Of a stretch of DNA of 64,000 nucleotides, positions 62,486 through 64,000 are shown one piece after another. Position 1 is the first letter of the stretch; each line of letters starts with the position of its first letter. Where the stretch lies: assembly GCA_045642705.1 (NCBI GenBank), contig JAZUJK010000007.1:62001-126000 (forward strand). The letters are read 5' to 3'. This DNA comes from UBA1227 sp045642705. GTDB taxonomy: Bacteria; Bacillota; Clostridia; Oscillospirales; Acutalibacteraceae. The notes beneath the pieces are model-generated. The model saw nothing but the letters and a program-made list of their open reading frames with translations. It was not told the origin of the DNA and did not search any database. The position numbers were made by a program, and so were the translations under genes.

Positions 62486-63442
62486 TTACCATGGATTATT
62501 TGCATCTGGGTCTGTAGGGTCCCACCCCTTGTTCTTGCTGTTTAGATCAATCTTAGAAACAGAATCTGTAACGCCAATTGGTCCAGCAACAGAACTACTA
62601 TAAACAAAAACAAGTGTCTGTTTATCTAAGTTTTTATATATCCACTTTGCGTCACGTACGCAAAGTCGAACACATCCGAGAGATGCCTGACTACCGAGCT
62701 TGTTATACTCTTCTGTCTCGAGTTTGCTCTTGTCCTGGCCTGTATAACATACTGAATGGAACCAGATTGCTCCATTGATATTTGTTGTGTACTGGCCATA
62801 GGAACTATCAACCATCTTGAGCCAAGTATGTCTTGGCTTACCATCAGTCTTAAATACTCCAGGAGGAGTCCTATGTGAATGAGGAATTCCACGATCCTTA
62901 TATCTCGGTACTGTACATGAGCATGATTCACGTCCACAGGAACATACAAATGACTTGATAGGCTTAGTATAATTGCCCTCGTCATCCTTGGTATAAACTG
63001 TTACTCTATTCATGCGTGTGTTAACAGCCACACAGTACTTGTGAGAATCAATATATTTATTTGTTACCTTGAAAGTAACTGTGCCATCACTTGCAACAGA
63101 TGCTGTGTCCTTTGACACACCATTTGACTTGGTTGTTGAAGTGGTCGATTTGCTTGTACCTGTTGTACTTGTTGTCGGCTTGGTTGTTGTAGTTGTAGAT
63201 GTAGCCTCTGTTGGAGCCTCTGTTGATGGTTCCTCAGTCGGAATTTCAACAGTTGTTGATGGTGCAGTAGGTGCCGCCGTTGTTGGCTCCTCTGGTTTAT
63301 TGCCACCTAATAGACCCTTTACAACCAGTGCGATAACCACTACCAAAACTATAGCAACAATCGAAATCGTTATGATTCTACGTTTTTTCATCTCTGCAGC
63401 ATATTTTGGATCCATATGCTTTGGTGCAGGTGCATTCGCCAT
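62486..63442 (-). CDS. Membrane-anchored L,D-transpeptidase (YkuD domain)
   Basis: Peptidoglycan cross-linking enzyme of about 318 aa. A Lys/Arg-rich cytoplasmic end precedes one helix (ITISIVAIVLVVVIALVV). A long Thr/Ser/Pro linker (about residues 55-120) spans the wall. The YkuD catalytic motif is IWFHSVCYTG and LGSQASLGCVRLCVRDAKWI, with the nucleophilic Cys. I start at MANAPAPKHMD, two bases after the murC stop, with GAGGAG upstream; the longer frame would overlap murC. Confidence 0.9.
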   Translation of the reverse strand: MANAPAPKHMDPKYAAEMKKRRIITISIVAIVLVVVIALVVKGLLGGNKPEEPTTAAPTAPSTTVEIPTEEPSTEAPTEATSTTTTTKPTTSTTGTSKSTTSTTKSNGVSKDTASVASDGTVTFKVTNKYIDSHKYCVAVNTRMNRVTVYTKDDEGNYTKPIKSFVCSCGRESCSCTVPRYKDRGIPHSHRTPPGVFKTDGKPRHTWLKMVDSSYGQYTTNINGAIWFHSVCYTGQDKSKLETEEYNKLGSQASLGCVRLCVRDAKWIYKNLDKQTLVFVYSSSVAGPIGVTDSVSKIDLNSKNKGWDPTDPDANNPW

Positions 63443-63443
63443 A

Positions 63444-64000
63444 CTATTTCTCCTCTTGATATTTCTTGACCATGTACTGCGCAGCCTTATAAATATCTCC
63501 GCAGCCAAGTGTGATAATAAGGTCACCAGGCTCTGCTTTTGACATTACATAATCTGCAACCTCAAATTGGGTGTCAAACCATACACTGCCTGGGATAAGT
63601 TCAGCAAGCTGTGAAGTATAAACCCCATCCGTATTAACCTCGCGAGAGCCCATAATCTCAGTCATAACTGCATAGTCTGGGATTGAAAGAGCCTCAGCGA
63701 AAGCCTTCATATGTGTCTTAGTTCTAGAATATGTGAATGGTTGGAATACAGCCCATACATGCTTATATCCCATCTTCATTACTGTTTCCAAAGTGGCTTT
63801 TAGTTCTGTTGGATGATGTGCATAATCGTCTGCGATTGTAATGCCATCAAACTCACCGAGAACTTCAAATCTTCTACCTGCACCACCAAAATTCTTGATT
63901 GATGCAGCAATTTTATCCATTGGTATTCCATTCTCGAGTGCAACTGCAATAACTGCGAGTGCATTAGCAATCTGATGAAATCCTGGAACATTCAGTGCGA
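63444..64000 (-). CDS. murC: UDP-N-acetylmuramate-L-alanine ligase, C-terminal part (cut by window edge)
   Basis: The visible 185 residues are the end of the Mur ligase central domain and the C-terminal domain. LNVPGFHQIANALAVIAVAL is the first readable stretch; ADDYAHHPTELKATLE and VFQPFTYSRTKTHMKAF are MurC signatures. The frame is open to the last base of the window, so the start lies beyond it. It precedes the L,D-transpeptidase in the same transcript. Confidence 0.93.
   Translation of the reverse strand, partial: ALNVPGFHQIANALAVIAVALENGIPMDKIAASIKNFGGAGRRFEVLGEFDGITIADDYAHHPTELKATLETVMKMGYKHVWAVFQPFTYSRTKTHMKAFAEALSIPDYAVMTEIMGSREVNTDGVYTSQLAELIPGSVWFDTQFEVADYVMSKAEPGDLIITLGCGDIYKAAQYMVKKYQEEK

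Noticed and set aside
1..64000. CRISPR arrays, insertion sequences, prophage, tRNA or rRNA genes.
   Set aside because: No regularly spaced direct repeats, transposase or integrase motifs, terminal inverted repeats with target duplications, or tRNA/rRNA sequence were recognised.

Overview
The window reads as a chromosomal segment of an anaerobic, probably acetogenic member of the Clostridia (Firmicutes). The evidence is a complete carbon monoxide dehydrogenase/acetyl-CoA synthase (CODH/ACS) operon, strong AGGAGG ribosome binding sites with frequent GTG and TTG starts, Gram-positive genes (whiA, hprK, comFC, recD2, an LCP protein, DUF4364, lipoproteins) and no sign of an outer membrane. The species cannot be named from the sequence alone. 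Most genes lie on the minus strand in long, tightly packed operons. I saw no insertion sequence, prophage, CRISPR array, tRNA or rRNA. The only classical RNA gene is rnpB.

Layout: 0-1.3 kb, a metal/cobalamin-type binding lipoprotein behind a structured leader that ends in a terminator. 1.3-3.9 kb, two tandem membrane-embedded M28 peptidases. 3.9-15.8 kb, the Wood-Ljungdahl carbonyl-branch operon, in transcription order acsA/cooS, cooC, acsB, acsV, DUF3786, a His-rich protein, cooT, a second cooC, acsD, and an acsC-acsE fusion. 16-19.8 kb, a DUF362 protein, pyridoxamine kinase and DMT transporter behind a second structured leader. 19.8-28.8 kb, a housekeeping operon: ROK glucokinase, murB, whiA, dnaE, pfkA and a Na/Pi cotransporter. 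28.8-33.7 kb, an unusual five-gene operon: two double SCP2-like proteins flank a class III aminotransferase and a split transketolase. 33.9-38 kb on the plus strand, a proton-translocating transhydrogenase (pntAA, pntAB, pntB) whose PntB carries three tandem NADP(H)-binding domains. 38-47 kb, hprK, an enoate-reductase-like flavoenzyme and a nucleoside salvage locus (BMP lipoprotein, deoC, deoD, deoB, cdd, pdp), with a compact structured small-RNA locus at 45.5 kb. 47-64 kb, putP, DUF4364, mreB, comFC, recD2, rnpB, LCP, hemW, lepA, a DUF5696 lipoprotein, an acyl-CoA synthetase, an L,D-transpeptidase and the 3' end of murC.

How the genes work together: the CODH/ACS operon encodes CO2 reduction to CO, methyl transfer and acetyl-CoA assembly, along with nickel insertion (two CooC, CooT and probably the His-rich protein) and reductive reactivation of the corrinoid protein (AcsV). 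The methyl-branch genes (fhs, folD, metF) are not here. The transhydrogenase can link NADH, NADPH and the membrane proton gradient. The deo/cdd/pdp genes degrade nucleosides to pentose phosphates.

The strongest candidates for undescribed biology are the triplicated dIII PntB, the double-SCP2/aminotransferase/split-transketolase operon, the AcsC-AcsE fusion, the His-rich protein next to CooT, and three structured RNAs with their own promoters at about 1.1, 19.6 and 45.6 kb.
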